A stretch of 64,000 bases of DNA from an uncultured Chloroflexus sp. GTDB taxonomy: Bacteria; Chloroflexota; Chloroflexia; Chloroflexales; Chloroflexaceae. Positions 16,079 to 25,935 of this stretch are shown here, in pieces (positions within the stretch are counted from its first letter, which is position 1; each line of letters begins with the position of its first letter). The notes below the pieces were generated by a model, which worked only from the letters and a program-made list of their open reading frames with translations, was not told the DNA's origin and made no database searches. The stretch lies in the NCBI RefSeq assembly GCF_937951745.1, contig NZ_CALFBQ010000005.1, forward strand, positions 1-64,000, in the 5' to 3' direction. A program made the translations under genes and the position numbers.

Positions 16079-16633
16079 ATGTCACTTATCGCCGGAAATC
16101 TTGCTATCGTCCAACGCCTGCTCGACGGCGATCAGATGGCATGGGCCGTGATCGGTGGCGCGGCTGCTCATTTATACGGTGATCGGCGTCCGCTCAACGA
16201 TGTGGATATTCTAGTGCAGCGGGGCGCGTTGCCGCGGATTATCCAATTATTGCAACAATCGCACAAAGCGGTGCAATCAGATGGTTCGCGGGTGATCTGG
16301 CGCGGGATCAAGTTATTCGAAGATTTAACGGTGCGTTGCGGTGCTGCCAGCCATCCCTTCTGGCTCGACGAACCGATGCAGCACCACCGCCGCCGGATGC
16401 CATTACTCGGCGCGCAAGTCTATGTCGCTGCGCCGGAAGATATTGTGGCCCACAAACTGCTGTTGCAGCGCGGGCCAGAGCAAGGGAAGCACGATATCAA
16501 TGATGTTGCCGGGATCATCCGGCGCTGTCAACTCGACGTAACCTACCTTGCAGCGCGGCTCAAAACAATGGGCGCGCTTGACATTGTTCGCCCCCATTTA
16601 AGCAAGTTTGGGGTAGTGTTGCCATCGTCGTAA
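16079..16633 (+). CDS. Nucleotidyltransferase-fold protein
   Basis: 184 residues, starting 10 bases after the GNAT stop. The nucleotidyltransferase signature is present: AVIGGAAAHLYGDRRPLNDVDILV (about residues 22-45), with GG and the paired acidic residues of DVD, and GKHDINDVAGIIR near the end, typical of the DUF6036/AbiEii-like clan. Such proteins transfer NMP groups to RNA, antibiotics or toxins. No HEPN or toxin partner adjoins it. It is convergent with the Fur-family gene, 7 bases away. Confidence 0.82.
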   Translation: MSLIAGNLAIVQRLLDGDQMAWAVIGGAAAHLYGDRRPLNDVDILVQRGALPRIIQLLQQSHKAVQSDGSRVIWRGIKLFEDLTVRCGAASHPFWLDEPMQHHRRRMPLLGAQVYVAAPEDIVAHKLLLQRGPEQGKHDINDVAGIIRRCQLDVTYLAARLKTMGALDIVRPHLSKFGVVLPSS

Positions 16634-16640
16634 CGGTATG

Positions 16641-17123
16641 CTACGACGATGAAGCTTTCGTTTGGCATTGCGCACAGCGGCCAAACAATTGCAGCAAATG
16701 CCCCTCGACGCTAAAGCCGGTCTCTTTGGCAACACGGGCTAGCATCTGTTCTAGATCACAGCCTTCAAAACTGATAACCGCGCCGCATTGCGTGCAGACC
16801 AGATGATGAAGATGGCCGGGATGGCAGGGTACGTAACCTTCTTCACCGACCGAGCCATGGATACGGGCAAGCCAACCGCTGGCGTGCAGTTGCTCGATCG
16901 TGCGATAGACGGTTGCCCGCCCCGGTGCCTCGTTGTGAGTGCAGAGATCGGCGTAGAGTTGCTCGGCGCTGAACGGAGCGCAGTACGATACGATCGTCTC
17001 GATCACGCGGAGGCGGGGTCCGGTGATGCGAAGGCCACTGCGTTGCCATGCGGCGCGCACACCGCTTAACCAAGCTTGGGTGTCGATTGGTGGTTGCAGC
17101 GATGGAGAGATAGAGGCTGCCAT
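16641..17123 (-). CDS. Fur-family transcriptional regulator
   Basis: 160 residues. A winged helix (about 25-100) has the ATVYRTIEQL recognition helix, followed by the dimerisation domain with HLHHLVCTQCG and a C-terminal CAQC pair, the structural zinc site of Fur/Zur/PerR proteins. Which metal or signal it senses cannot be told. A GGGAAG ribosome site lies 7 bases before the ATG. No Fur-box consensus was found upstream, but an 11-bp inverted repeat lies at 17146-17190. Confidence 0.93.
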   Translation of the reverse strand: MAASISPSLQPPIDTQAWLSGVRAAWQRSGLRITGPRLRVIETIVSYCAPFSAEQLYADLCTHNEAPGRATVYRTIEQLHASGWLARIHGSVGEEGYVPCHPGHLHHLVCTQCGAVISFEGCDLEQMLARVAKETGFSVEGHLLQLFGRCAQCQTKASSS

Positions 17124-17145
17124 AAGCTACTTCCCGTCTAGTCAA

Positions 17146-17190
17146 CGTGCGAGGGTAGAGCAGCGTATGAGCCGCTTCAACCCTCGCACG
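17146..17190. repeat. 11-bp inverted repeat upstream of the Fur-family gene
   Basis: CGTGCGAGGGT (17146-17156) and ACCCTCGCACG (17180-17190) are perfect inverted copies 23 bases apart, ending 23 bases before the regulator's start codon. It may be an operator or an RNA hairpin. No T-run follows on either strand. Confidence 0.6.
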
Positions 17191-17210
17191 TCATCCGTAC
17201 CGTTTCTAGC

Positions 17211-17311
17211 ACTAATCGCTCAGCGCGTATGCGCTGGTGCTGCCGCGCAACGCGATACTACTATCGCGTTGATCCGACTAATCGCTTAGCGCGTATGCGC
17301 CGGCGCTGCCG
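17211..17311. repeat. Duplicated 3' end of rpsR plus hairpin
   Basis: A 35-base segment covering the rpsR stop and last codons (17277-17311) is repeated downstream at 17211-17245 with 3 mismatches, offset 66 bases. Between the copies lies a perfect 10-bp hairpin (CAACGCGATA 17248-17257, TATCGCGTTG 17262-17271, loop CTAC), 15 bases after the rpsR stop on the minus strand. Confidence 0.75.
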
Positions 17312-17531
17312 GCAACAGCGCCAGATGGCGCGCGCGCTTGATAGCAACTGCCAACCGGCGTTGCATCTTGGCCGACACGCCGGTACGGCGCCGCGGCAGG
17401 ATCTTGCCCTGCGCAGTCAGATACTTCTGCAGACGCTTGACATCTTTATAGTCGGGCACAATACCCAACTTGGTAAACTCACACTCGCGGCGGCGCGCTC
17501 GTGGCCGCCCAACCCCTCGCGAACGGCTCAT
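17286..17531 (-). CDS. rpsR: 30S ribosomal protein S18
   Basis: 81 residues. Conserved S18 features are [22 protein letters not shown], the segment [27 protein letters not shown] and the basic C terminus. Unusually the N terminus is [13 protein letters not shown] and the tail [10 protein letters not shown] is long. It binds 16S rRNA next to S6 on the platform; rpsF and ssb, its usual neighbours, are not here. AAGGAGAG lies 9 bases before the ATG. Its 3' end is duplicated downstream. Confidence 0.94.
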   Translation of the reverse strand: MSRSRGVGRPRARRRECEFTKLGIVPDYKDVKRLQKYLTAQGKILPRRRTGVSAKMQRRLAVAIKRARHLALLPAAPAHTR

Positions 17532-17593
17532 TGATGATGTCTCTCCTTAAATAATCCAATACTGACCGGTCGAGTTTTTATAAACCGCCTTTT

Positions 17594-17602
17594 AGTATAC
17601 CA
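17594..17602 (-). promoter_or_regulatory. Extended -10 promoter of rpsR
   Basis: On the minus strand TGGTATACT (17602-17594), a TG-n-TATACT extended -10, about 65 bases before the rpsR start. A TTGCAC upstream is spaced 20 bp. Confidence 0.45.
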
Positions 17603-17634
17603 CAATCTGCGGGTATGTAGTGCAAGGAATGCGC

Positions 17635-19095
17635 TTATGCCAACGCTGGCCGGCGAGTATGCCAATCGGTGATGCGTTGATACGCATCGCCAACTCGCAG
17701 TAACGTGGTTTCGTCAAATGGCTTCCCGATCAATTGCAGACCTACTGGCAATCCGTCGCTAAAACCGCACGGTACAACCAGCGCCGGTACGCCGGCGAGG
17801 TTAATTGGCAAGGTGCAAACGTCGCTGAGATACATCGCTAGTGGATCGTTGATCTTTTGGCCAATGGGGAAGGCCACCGTAGGCGAGGTGGGTGTGGCCA
17901 AGAGATCTACCTCGGCAAACACCTGATCGAAATCGCGCTTGATCAAGGTGCGCACTTGTTGCGCACGCCGGTAGTAGGCATCGTAGTAGCCGGCTGAGAG
18001 CGCATAGGTGCCGAGCATGATCCGCCGGCGCACTTCGGGGCCAAACCCTTGCCCGCGCGTCTGCTCGATCTGCTCCCACATTGTTTCACCCTCGGCGCGG
18101 AAGCCGTAGCGCACGCCGTCGAATCGGGCCAAATTGGCACTAGCCTCGGCGGGGGCGATGATGTAGTATGTAGGCAAAGCATATTTAGTGTGCGGCAGCG
18201 ACACCTCGACCAATGTCGCACCTTGTTCGCGCAGCGCCTCGATAGCTGCGCGGGTGGCGGCTTCTACTCCCGGTTCCATACCCTCCACGAAGTATTCGCG
18301 GGGAATCCCGATCCGCAGCCCGCGCAGATCGCCGGTCAACGCTGCTGTGTAATCAGGGATGGGCAGGGGAGCGCTCGTACCGTCACGCGGATCGTGGCCT
18401 GCAATCACGTTCATGATCATAGCCAGATCCGTCACTGTCCACGCCATTGGCCCGATCTGATCGAGCGATGAGCCGTAGGCGATCAGACCATACCGGCTGA
18501 CCCGGCCATACGTCGGTTTGAGGCCGCTGATACCGCACAAGGCCGCCGGTTGCCGGATCGAGCCGCCGGTGTCGGTACCGAGCGTGGCCGGTACTTGGCC
18601 GGCGGCGACTGCCGCCGCGCTGCCGCCGCTACTGCCACCCGGCACCCGGCTGGTGTCCCACGGGTTGGTGGTGATCTGGTAAGCGCTGTTTTCAGTGCTG
18701 GAACCCATAGCAAACTCATCGCAGTTGAGTTTGCCGATCAGCACTGCGCCGCCGGCAAGCAGCCGCTCGATGACAGTGGCGTTGTAGGGTGGGCGAAAGC
18801 CGGCCAAGATGCGCGAACCGGCAGTTGTCGGCACGCCGTTGGTGCAGATGACATCTTTGATCCCGATTGGGATGCCGTCGAGCGGGCCGAGTGGCTGGCC
18901 TTTTCGCCGCCGTTCATCAGCAGCGCGTGCCGCGGCAAGGGCGGTGTCGGGGGTAAGATGCAGGAAGGCGCGAATCTGTGGTTCGGTAGCGTTGATCCGC
19001 GCGAGATAAGCTTCGGTGAGTTCTACCGCTGTGATCTCGCCGGCTGCCAATGCAGCTTGAGCGGTACTTACGGTAAGATGAGAGACTTCGGTCAT
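17635..19095 (-). CDS. gatA: Aspartyl/glutamyl-tRNA amidotransferase subunit A
   Basis: 486 residues from ATG 19095, which follows GGAGGCGAT; the open frame extends 41 codons further into the divergent gene. The amidase-signature triad is complete: Lys80 (IPIGIKD), Ser155 (PGGSSGGS) and Ser179 ([12 protein letters not shown]). GatA releases ammonia from glutamine and, with GatB and GatC, converts Glu-tRNA(Gln) or Asp-tRNA(Asn) to the correct amide. gatB and gatC are not in the window. It is divergent from the clostripain-like gene with only about 25 bases between starts. Confidence 0.96.
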   Translation of the reverse strand: MTEVSHLTVSTAQAALAAGEITAVELTEAYLARINATEPQIRAFLHLTPDTALAAARAADERRRKGQPLGPLDGIPIGIKDVICTNGVPTTAGSRILAGFRPPYNATVIERLLAGGAVLIGKLNCDEFAMGSSTENSAYQITTNPWDTSRVPGGSSGGSAAAVAAGQVPATLGTDTGGSIRQPAALCGISGLKPTYGRVSRYGLIAYGSSLDQIGPMAWTVTDLAMIMNVIAGHDPRDGTSAPLPIPDYTAALTGDLRGLRIGIPREYFVEGMEPGVEAATRAAIEALREQGATLVEVSLPHTKYALPTYYIIAPAEASANLARFDGVRYGFRAEGETMWEQIEQTRGQGFGPEVRRRIMLGTYALSAGYYDAYYRRAQQVRTLIKRDFDQVFAEVDLLATPTSPTVAFPIGQKINDPLAMYLSDVCTLPINLAGVPALVVPCGFSDGLPVGLQLIGKPFDETTLLRVGDAYQRITDWHTRRPALA

Positions 19096-19120
19096 ATCGC
19101 CTCCAGCGGAGTTGTGGCGC

Positions 19121-21847
19121 ATGGTCGCTTTATTGTACCAGACTTCAGTGCAGCGTTTGACGGTGAGGCAGCGCCTGATCGCGCTGTTGCTCTGCGTTGG
19201 ATTCCTCATCGGTCTCATCCCACCGCAGATCGAGGCGGTCTATGATCCACCGCCTGAGCTGGCTAATTTGATGCTCTGCACCGATGCGCTGGCCGATCCG
19301 GCGATCAGCCTTGGGCCATCAGAATCGCCTTGGCGTGCGATACGCAGTCAGGTGAACTTTACCACCGAGGTCGCACAGGTCTTTTCGCCGCCGCAAGCGA
19401 TCTTCCTGATCGAAGATGACGATGGCGATAGCGATGGCAGTGTTGATGTCGATGCTTTTGGCCAAACCTTCACCGTACCGGCGACTGCCGAGCAGATCAT
19501 TGGTTCGCTGCGGTACCGGATACCACCCGGCGCATTGGGGCCGAACGATACGGTGACGCTATCGCTGAACTTGCCTAATGACCCGACTCCATCGGGTCGC
19601 ATTTTCGCCGTCGATCTATCGCTGAGTGGAAGGGCTGACGGTATTTGGCGCAGCTTTACATGGGCTGCTACGGATATTGCGCCATTAGCTAAGGAGGGCG
19701 CGGCGCAATTGGTCATTACGTTGCGCGGTGTAAATGATGGCACGGCGATTAACATCTCCTTTGATAACATTGAAGCACAGGTGTGTGCGCGCACCGTCGC
19801 AACGCTCAGCGGGCGGGTGACGCAGCGCAATCGCACAGCATCTGCTCTGAACGATACGCATGTGTTACTGCTGCGTTACGATGGCAACAGGCGGCAGGTG
19901 GTCGCAACGGCTCAAGTCACGCCAGCGGAAGATGGCTTTCGTTATCAGTTCAGCGTGCCGCCGTTGCCTGCCGGTGCTGCCTATCAAGTTTGGTTTGCCA
20001 ATCAGCCACTTGCTCCGGCCCGTGATGATCGCCGGCTGGGGGTGCTGGCTGGGCCGGTCATTACCACCCTTACTGCTGGGCAAGAAGTGTCCAATCTCGA
20101 TCTTGAGCTGAGCACCGTGCGGTTGGTCGATCCACCACCCAATGCTACAGTGGTGTTGGCCGATGACTCTCCGGTGCGGTTGGAAATTGAGCCACGTGGG
20201 ATCGAGGGTGAAACCTACCAGATTTGTCTGTATGATCCGGCGCTGCTCGTGTCCGAAACGGGCTTGCCTTCCCAGTTGTGCAGCCCGGTTTTGACTGCGA
20301 CTGAGCCTTTTTTTGACCTTGTTCCAGCCAGTTTTGCTACATTCCGGCTTCGCTACGGCTATCCGTATCGTTGGTATGCCATCGTGCGTGATCCGCGCGG
20401 CACCGCCGCCCATCCAGCCTATGGCTATAGCTTTGCTGAGCATACGATTACCTTCTTGCCGGCGCCACGCACGTTACCTACCCAACCGGCCAACGATGAA
20501 GGCTGGCCGGCAGATGCAGCGCCGGCTAGTTGGACGGTGCTGATCTACGTGGCTGCGGATAATGCGCTTGGTGATCTAGCGCGGATGAGCGCGGTGGCGC
20601 AGCCAGCCTTTGAGCTGGCGCGGTTAAAGGCATTGGCGGCATCCTATCCGAATATCTCGATTGTGACCTTCTACGATGGATATGGCAACACTGGCGGGGA
20701 GATCTGTGCTCTGCGCGGAAGTGCTGTGGATTGCCGGCAGCAACTCGAACCCAACAGCGCTGACCCGGCGACGTTGCGCGAGTTTGTTGCGAAAGGTTTA
20801 CAGAAGTTCCCGGCCAGTCGCACGATGCTGGTGCTGGTGGGGCCGGCTCATCCGGCGTTGGGGTTTGGGAGCGATGAGACGACGGCCAACCAACTGGCGA
20901 TGAGCATCGCTGATGTGGGATCGGCGCTCACTGCTGCTACCAATGCGAGCGGTAAACGGATCAATCTTGTGCTGATGCAAGCGCCGTTGACGGCTAATCT
21001 TACCACAGCCTTGGCCTTGGCCCCTGCCGCCGATTATCTGGTCGCGCCACCCGGCCAGATCTGGCGCACGCCATGGTTGCGTCAGGTGTTGAACCGGCTG
21101 GCCGCGACCGATGGCAATGATCCGCGCGCGGTGGCGAGTGATGTGCCGGTGCTGTATGCGGCGGCGTCACGTGCCGATGGAGTATTGCGCGAGTATGCGC
21201 TGGCCGCGTTCGATCTTGCGCACGCCAGTGCGGTGCAAACGGCACGTGATGCGCTAGCTGCCGAGCTTGCGCGGGTGTTGAATGAACGTGGTACTGTCAT
21301 CCAGCAAGCATTAGGTGAGGTGCGCGCGGCCAGTACTATCTACGACTCGTCGGGCAATGGCTTGGCCGATATGATGCGTGATACGATCGGCGACCGGTAT
21401 TATGTGCCGGAAGATGCCTTCCTCGATCTCGGTGATTTCACAGCAGCTTTGGCCTCTGCTCCCGCTTTGCAAGCCAGCGCATTAGCCCCTGTGCTGACGG
21501 CAAATGCGGCGCTGACGGCTGTGCTTGGCGGTTCGACACCCTTCGTGATCAACGCCCGCCGGCAAGCATCTGGCGTCCCCGGTGTGTCTACGTTGCCTCC
21601 CGGCGGCGGTTTGGCTGAGTTCTTCCCCCACCACTCGCTGTTTGGATCCCAGCCGCTTTACGTTGAACGCTTGCTCTACCGCGGCCAAACCGATGCGTGG
21701 AGCCGTTTTCTGCGCCGTTATCTCACCGTTGATCGGCCTGTCGGGGTGGGAGGGGTGACGGCTGCGCCTGCTGGTGGCACAGGGTTGCCACTGATTGCCG
21801 GGTTCCCGATTGCCTACGATCGGTATCTGCCGATTGTGATCCGGTGA
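19121..21847 (+). CDS. Secreted clostripain-like protein, probably catalytically dead
   Basis: 908 residues from ATG 19121 (GCGGAG upstream; a GTG at 19148 is also possible). There is an N-terminal signal/anchor ([16 protein letters not shown]), then beta-rich extracellular domains to about residue 460. A C11-peptidase-like domain opens with [19 protein letters not shown] near residue 470. The family's catalytic WDHG and DACLM positions read LVGPAHP and MQAPLT, so both His and Cys appear lost. The C terminus [12 protein letters not shown] resembles the short tail of Chloroflexota surface proteins. Possibly a binding or structural surface protein. Confidence 0.8.
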   Translation: MVALLYQTSVQRLTVRQRLIALLLCVGFLIGLIPPQIEAVYDPPPELANLMLCTDALADPAISLGPSESPWRAIRSQVNFTTEVAQVFSPPQAIFLIEDDDGDSDGSVDVDAFGQTFTVPATAEQIIGSLRYRIPPGALGPNDTVTLSLNLPNDPTPSGRIFAVDLSLSGRADGIWRSFTWAATDIAPLAKEGAAQLVITLRGVNDGTAINISFDNIEAQVCARTVATLSGRVTQRNRTASALNDTHVLLLRYDGNRRQVVATAQVTPAEDGFRYQFSVPPLPAGAAYQVWFANQPLAPARDDRRLGVLAGPVITTLTAGQEVSNLDLELSTVRLVDPPPNATVVLADDSPVRLEIEPRGIEGETYQICLYDPALLVSETGLPSQLCSPVLTATEPFFDLVPASFATFRLRYGYPYRWYAIVRDPRGTAAHPAYGYSFAEHTITFLPAPRTLPTQPANDEGWPADAAPASWTVLIYVAADNALGDLARMSAVAQPAFELARLKALAASYPNISIVTFYDGYGNTGGEICALRGSAVDCRQQLEPNSADPATLREFVAKGLQKFPASRTMLVLVGPAHPALGFGSDETTANQLAMSIADVGSALTAATNASGKRINLVLMQAPLTANLTTALALAPAADYLVAPPGQIWRTPWLRQVLNRLAATDGNDPRAVASDVPVLYAAASRADGVLREYALAAFDLAHASAVQTARDALAAELARVLNERGTVIQQALGEVRAASTIYDSSGNGLADMMRDTIGDRYYVPEDAFLDLGDFTAALASAPALQASALAPVLTANAALTAVLGGSTPFVINARRQASGVPGVSTLPPGGGLAEFFPHHSLFGSQPLYVERLLYRGQTDAWSRFLRRYLTVDRPVGVGGVTAAPAGGTGLPLIAGFPIAYDRYLPIVIR

Positions 21848-21987
21848 TTGGTTGGGTACGATGCGGCCGGTCGTGGTCAACTGGTTGTTGTTGCTTGGGG
21901 GTGACCTGTTGTCGTTGCAAGGGCGCTTCTGCTTGGGCGAGAGTGGACGCTGAGGGCTTGTTACTGTGCTCGCAGGAGATTGCTGCA

Positions 21988-22024
21988 CCGCGCGCGGACA
22001 GAGCGTTGCTCTACCCGCGCGCGG
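21988..22024. terminator. Hairpin between convergent genes
   Basis: CCGCGCGCGG (21988-21997) pairs with its identical palindromic copy (22015-22024), enclosing AGAGC/GCTCT with loop GTT. It lies in the 201-base gap between the clostripain-like gene and the ABC exporter, which face each other. Very stable but without T-runs, it probably separates both transcripts. The rest of the gap holds nothing else I can identify. Confidence 0.6.
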
Positions 22025-22048
22025 CGCGTGATGATTGCTACTCCTACT

Positions 22049-23944
22049 CTACCCCACCCGGGCCGGTTCCACGTCTGCACCTTCACCAGCGGTGAATTGC
22101 TGCCGGTACAGCTCGTAATACGCGCCGCGCTGGGCCAATAGCTCGTAATGGCTGCCGCGCTCGACAATCTGACCGTCTTTGACCATTAGCACCAGATCGG
22201 CGTTGCGGATGGTGCTGAGCCGGTGGGCAATCACGAAACTTGTGCGTCCGACCAGCATCTGGTCAAAGGCGCGCTGGATGATCCGCTCGGTACGAGTATC
22301 GACGCTGCTGGTCGCTTCGTCGAGGATTAAGATGCGTGGATTGGCCAGTGCGGCGCGGGCAATCGCTATCAATTGGCGTTGGCCTTGGCTGAGACCAGTA
22401 CCTCGTTCGCCGAGCATCGTCTGGTAGCCGTCGGGCAACCGCTCGATGAATTCGTGCGCGCCAACCAGTTTGGCCACCGCGATGACCTCCTCGTCGCTGG
22501 CCTCGAGCCGGCCATAGCGGATGTTGTTCAGCACGGTATCGGCAAACAGGAAGGTGTCTTGCAGCACGATTCCGATCTGCGAACGCAGGCTAGCGGACGT
22601 CACCTCGCGCACGTCGTAGCCGTCAATCGTGACGCTGCCCGCGCTTACGTCGTAGAAACGCGGGATCAGGTTGACCAGCGTCGTCTTGCCGGCGCCGGTT
22701 GGCCCAACGATAGCAATCGTCTGGCCCGGCTCAGCCACGAAGCTCACGTCGCGCAATACCGGCTGGCCCGGTTTGTATTCGGCCCAGACGTGATCGAATA
22801 CGACCCGGCCTTTAATCGGAGGCAGCGGGCGGGCGTTGTCTGCATCAACCAGATCGGGCTGTACGTCGAGCAGGCCAAAAATGCGCTCGCCGCCGGCAAT
22901 CGCGTTCTGCACGTTTGTCCAAAGGGTAGCGATCTGTTGGATGGGCTGGTTAAAGCGTTGTACATATTGGATAAACGCAAAAATGGTGCCGAGCGAGATG
23001 ATTGCCGTACCGAAGAGGGGGGTGTTGCGCAGTGCGCTGAGCGCACCCACCACAACCACAATTGCGATCGCGACATAGCCTAACGCTTCCAGCACCGGGT
23101 TAAGCGCGCTGGTGAAGCTGGCGGCGCGAATATTGGCATCACGGTTCGCGGCATTCGCTCGTTCGAATTGGGCAATACTCTCGGCTTCGCGGTTGAACGC
23201 CTGCACCTCGCGCGCGCCGGCGATGCTCTCTTGCAGACCGGCATTGACGTTCCCCATCTGCTGGCGGCTGGTGCGAAACGCGCGCCGGGCTTGGGTTGAG
23301 AAGTAAAACGTCGCGAGGATCATAAACGGCACGACGCTCAGGCTGATCAGGGCGTAGGGTAGATTGCTCTGCACCATCGCATTGATCGTCAGCCCGATTT
23401 GCAAGAGGCCGTTGACAACGCTCAACAAGGCAAAGCTGAGTGTCTGCTGGATGGTGTCGGTATCGCTGGTGATGCGGCTCATAACGTTGCCGGCCTCGTT
23501 GCGAGAGAAATAGCCAAGCGAGAGCCGGTGGATATGAGCGAAGACATCTTCGCGAATCTGGCGCAAAGCGCGCTGGCCAGTCCAGTTCATACTAAAGAAG
23601 GCCAACCCTTGCAGGAAAGCGCCGCCGATGAAGAGTACCAATAACCAGCCGGTTAAGCCGGCTAACCCTCCCATCCGGTCGGTGATAGTCGCGGTGGGAT
23701 TGACGTTCGTGTACCAGCAGGCATCGGCGCGCGGGAAGAGGTAACAGTCCACCGCTTGCCCGATCAGTTCAGGTGCTATCACCTGCAACTGGGCGCTAGC
23801 CGTGATAAAGATCAGCGTTAGCGCTACTGCAAACCAATAGGGCCGGAAATAGGGCCAGAAGCGAGCGATCGTCGCCAATACATTCTTTGGCTTTTGCACC
23901 TCGGTATTGAGCATGCGGCTAGGGCCGCCAAATCCTCCCATCAT
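22049..23944 (-). CDS. ABC exporter subunit, catalytic half (heterodimeric multidrug type)
   Basis: 631 residues: a six-span type IV exporter membrane domain (about 45-355) fused to an ATP-binding domain. Walker A is GPTGAGKTT, Walker B is ILILDEATSSVD with the catalytic Glu, and the switch is IAHRLST. The signature is LSQGQRQ instead of LSGGQ. In heterodimeric exporters such as TM287/288 and BmrCD, this combination marks the half that carries the working Glu and lends a weakened signature to its partner's dead site. The start overlaps the partner's stop by ATGA, so the two are translationally coupled. Likely exports drugs or lipophilic compounds. Confidence 0.93.
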   Translation of the reverse strand: MMGGFGGPSRMLNTEVQKPKNVLATIARFWPYFRPYWFAVALTLIFITASAQLQVIAPELIGQAVDCYLFPRADACWYTNVNPTATITDRMGGLAGLTGWLLVLFIGGAFLQGLAFFSMNWTGQRALRQIREDVFAHIHRLSLGYFSRNEAGNVMSRITSDTDTIQQTLSFALLSVVNGLLQIGLTINAMVQSNLPYALISLSVVPFMILATFYFSTQARRAFRTSRQQMGNVNAGLQESIAGAREVQAFNREAESIAQFERANAANRDANIRAASFTSALNPVLEALGYVAIAIVVVVGALSALRNTPLFGTAIISLGTIFAFIQYVQRFNQPIQQIATLWTNVQNAIAGGERIFGLLDVQPDLVDADNARPLPPIKGRVVFDHVWAEYKPGQPVLRDVSFVAEPGQTIAIVGPTGAGKTTLVNLIPRFYDVSAGSVTIDGYDVREVTSASLRSQIGIVLQDTFLFADTVLNNIRYGRLEASDEEVIAVAKLVGAHEFIERLPDGYQTMLGERGTGLSQGQRQLIAIARAALANPRILILDEATSSVDTRTERIIQRAFDQMLVGRTSFVIAHRLSTIRNADLVLMVKDGQIVERGSHYELLAQRGAYYELYRQQFTAGEGADVEPARVG

Positions 23945-25866
23945 AGCGTGGATGCTCCTTCGCCAAGCTGGCCGTTTGGTGACGGCAAGGGGGCGTCTTC
24001 GATCAACTGGGAAGCGTAGATTTCGGCATAGATCGGGCTGTTTTCTAGCAGATCGGCGTGGGTGCCGCTGGCGACCAAACGCCCTTTATCGAGCACGAGG
24101 ATCAGATCGGCATTGCGCACCGTACTGATCCGCTGGGCAATCACAAAGCTGGTGCGCCCGCGCATGAGCCGATCAAGGGCGCGCTGGATCAGTGCCTCAG
24201 TCGCGACATCCACATTGCTGGTGCTGTCGTCGAGGATGAGCAAGCGCGGATTGAGCAGCAGCGCGCGGGCAATAGCAATGCGTTGTTTCTGACCACCCGA
24301 TAGTGTCGTGCCCCGCTCGCCAACCCGTGTCTGGTAGCCGTCGGGAAAACTCATGATAAAGTCGTGCGCCGCCGCCGCTTTCGCCGCCGCGATCACCTCT
24401 TCGTCGCTGGCGTCAGGGCGGCCAAAGGCGATATTTTCGCGAATCGTGCCGCTAAACAAGTTCGTCTCTTGCAACACAATCCCGATCTGGCTGCGCAGGC
24501 TGTCAATCGTCACCTCGCGCACATCGTAGCCGTCGATCAGTACTGCCCCCTCGCTCACATCGTAGAAGCGCGGGATCAGATTGATGATCGAAGTTTTGCC
24601 GCTGCCAGTGGCGCCGAGCAGAGCCACAGTTTGACCCGGTTCAACTACAAAGCTGACATCTTGCAACACCGGTGCGCTGCTGTTGAAGTAGCGGAAGGTG
24701 ACATTGCGGAACTCGACCCGCCCTTGCAAGGGCGGTAAGACGATCGCATTCGGGCGTTCGACAATTTCGCTTTCGGTATCGAGCACCTCGAAAATGCGGG
24801 CCGCCGACGCGCCGGCTTGCGCCAGCAGCGCGATGATAAAACCGAGCTGGCCGAGCGGGAAGAAGACGTACACCAGATAGAGGCTAAACTTCTGGTACTG
24901 GCCCAACTCTAGCGTGCCATTGAGGATCTGCTGGCCGCCAAAGTAGAGGATCGCCGCTTGGCCGAGCTGGGCAATCAGAAACACCACCGGGAACAGAAAG
25001 GCGAAGATGCGGTTGACCTTGATCTGCTGTTCCATCAGCGCCGTTGCCGCTCGATCGAACCGTTGCTCTTCGTAAGGTTCGCGGGTAAACGCTTTGACCA
25101 CCTTAATCCCGGCGACATTCTCTTGCAAAATCGTGTTGAGCCGGGCCAGTCGCGCCTGTACTTCCCCGAACAACGGTTGGCTCAGGCGGCCAAAGACGAC
25201 AAAGACGGCCAGTGCAATCGGCAGGATCGGCAAGATCACTAGCGTCAGTTGCCAGTTCGTAAATGCGAGCACGATCAGCGCGCCGGTGAGGAGCAAAAAC
25301 GATTGGGCGACCAACACCAACCCCTGCGCAACAAAGGTGCGCACCCGCTCGACATCGTCGGTAGCACGCACCATGAGCTGCCCAGTCTGGTTGCGGTCGT
25401 AGAAGCTGAACGACATGCGCTGGATCTTGCTAAAGATTGCGTTGCGCAGGTCGAAGGCCAACCCGTGCGATGTTTGTTCAGCCATAAACGATTGCAAAAA
25501 CGAAAAGACGCCGCGCATCACGGCGAAGACTAAAATCAGCAAGGCCGCGTTAATCACCAAACCTTCAGCGTTGTTGGCATCGCGCTGCAATTGCTCGATG
25601 GTAAGGCCGAGTTGTGCGGCCGCGGCAGCCTGAAATGCCGCCGGCACTTCGGTGAGGATGCGGGTAGCGGTGATGCTGCGCGTGACCGCATCGATCATGT
25701 TCTGCACCAATTGCGGCACGGCCAGTTGTGCCAGCGTCGCGATCACCAACGCGCTGTAGGCGATCATCACGGTGCGGCGTTGCTTACCGAGATAGCGAAT
25801 GGCGCGGATCAGCGCGCCGGGATTGGGCCGATTGGTCGGTAGTTGGGCGGCACGATTAGCTTGCAT
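23941..25866 (-). CDS. ABC exporter subunit, degenerate half (heterodimeric multidrug type)
   Basis: 641 residues, with the same membrane-plus-ATPase layout as its neighbour. Walker A GATGSGKTS and the signature LSGGQKQR are good. Walker B reads LLILDDSTSNVD, with the catalytic Glu replaced by Asp, and the switch histidine is Gln in VIAQRISTV. These are the two hallmark changes of the non-hydrolysing site in asymmetric exporters, complementary to the LSQGQ of the other half. AGGAAACGTCT precedes the ATG. It lies 69 bases downstream of the marR-type gene and is probably cotranscribed with it. Confidence 0.93.
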   Translation of the reverse strand: MQANRAAQLPTNRPNPGALIRAIRYLGKQRRTVMIAYSALVIATLAQLAVPQLVQNMIDAVTRSITATRILTEVPAAFQAAAAAQLGLTIEQLQRDANNAEGLVINAALLILVFAVMRGVFSFLQSFMAEQTSHGLAFDLRNAIFSKIQRMSFSFYDRNQTGQLMVRATDDVERVRTFVAQGLVLVAQSFLLLTGALIVLAFTNWQLTLVILPILPIALAVFVVFGRLSQPLFGEVQARLARLNTILQENVAGIKVVKAFTREPYEEQRFDRAATALMEQQIKVNRIFAFLFPVVFLIAQLGQAAILYFGGQQILNGTLELGQYQKFSLYLVYVFFPLGQLGFIIALLAQAGASAARIFEVLDTESEIVERPNAIVLPPLQGRVEFRNVTFRYFNSSAPVLQDVSFVVEPGQTVALLGATGSGKTSIINLIPRFYDVSEGAVLIDGYDVREVTIDSLRSQIGIVLQETNLFSGTIRENIAFGRPDASDEEVIAAAKAAAAHDFIMSFPDGYQTRVGERGTTLSGGQKQRIAIARALLLNPRLLILDDSTSNVDVATEALIQRALDRLMRGRTSFVIAQRISTVRNADLILVLDKGRLVASGTHADLLENSPIYAEIYASQLIEDAPLPSPNGQLGEGASTL

Positions 25867-25935
25867 AGACGTTTCCTGCTGGCATGGTTGCTGAATCCTC
25901 TCACTTTCGGTGAAGGAGGCGAGTCGTTGGTCGGG

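Noticed and set aside
22373-23083. 236-codon plus-strand frame opposite the ABC exporter
   Set aside because: Antisense to a well-defined ATP-binding domain.
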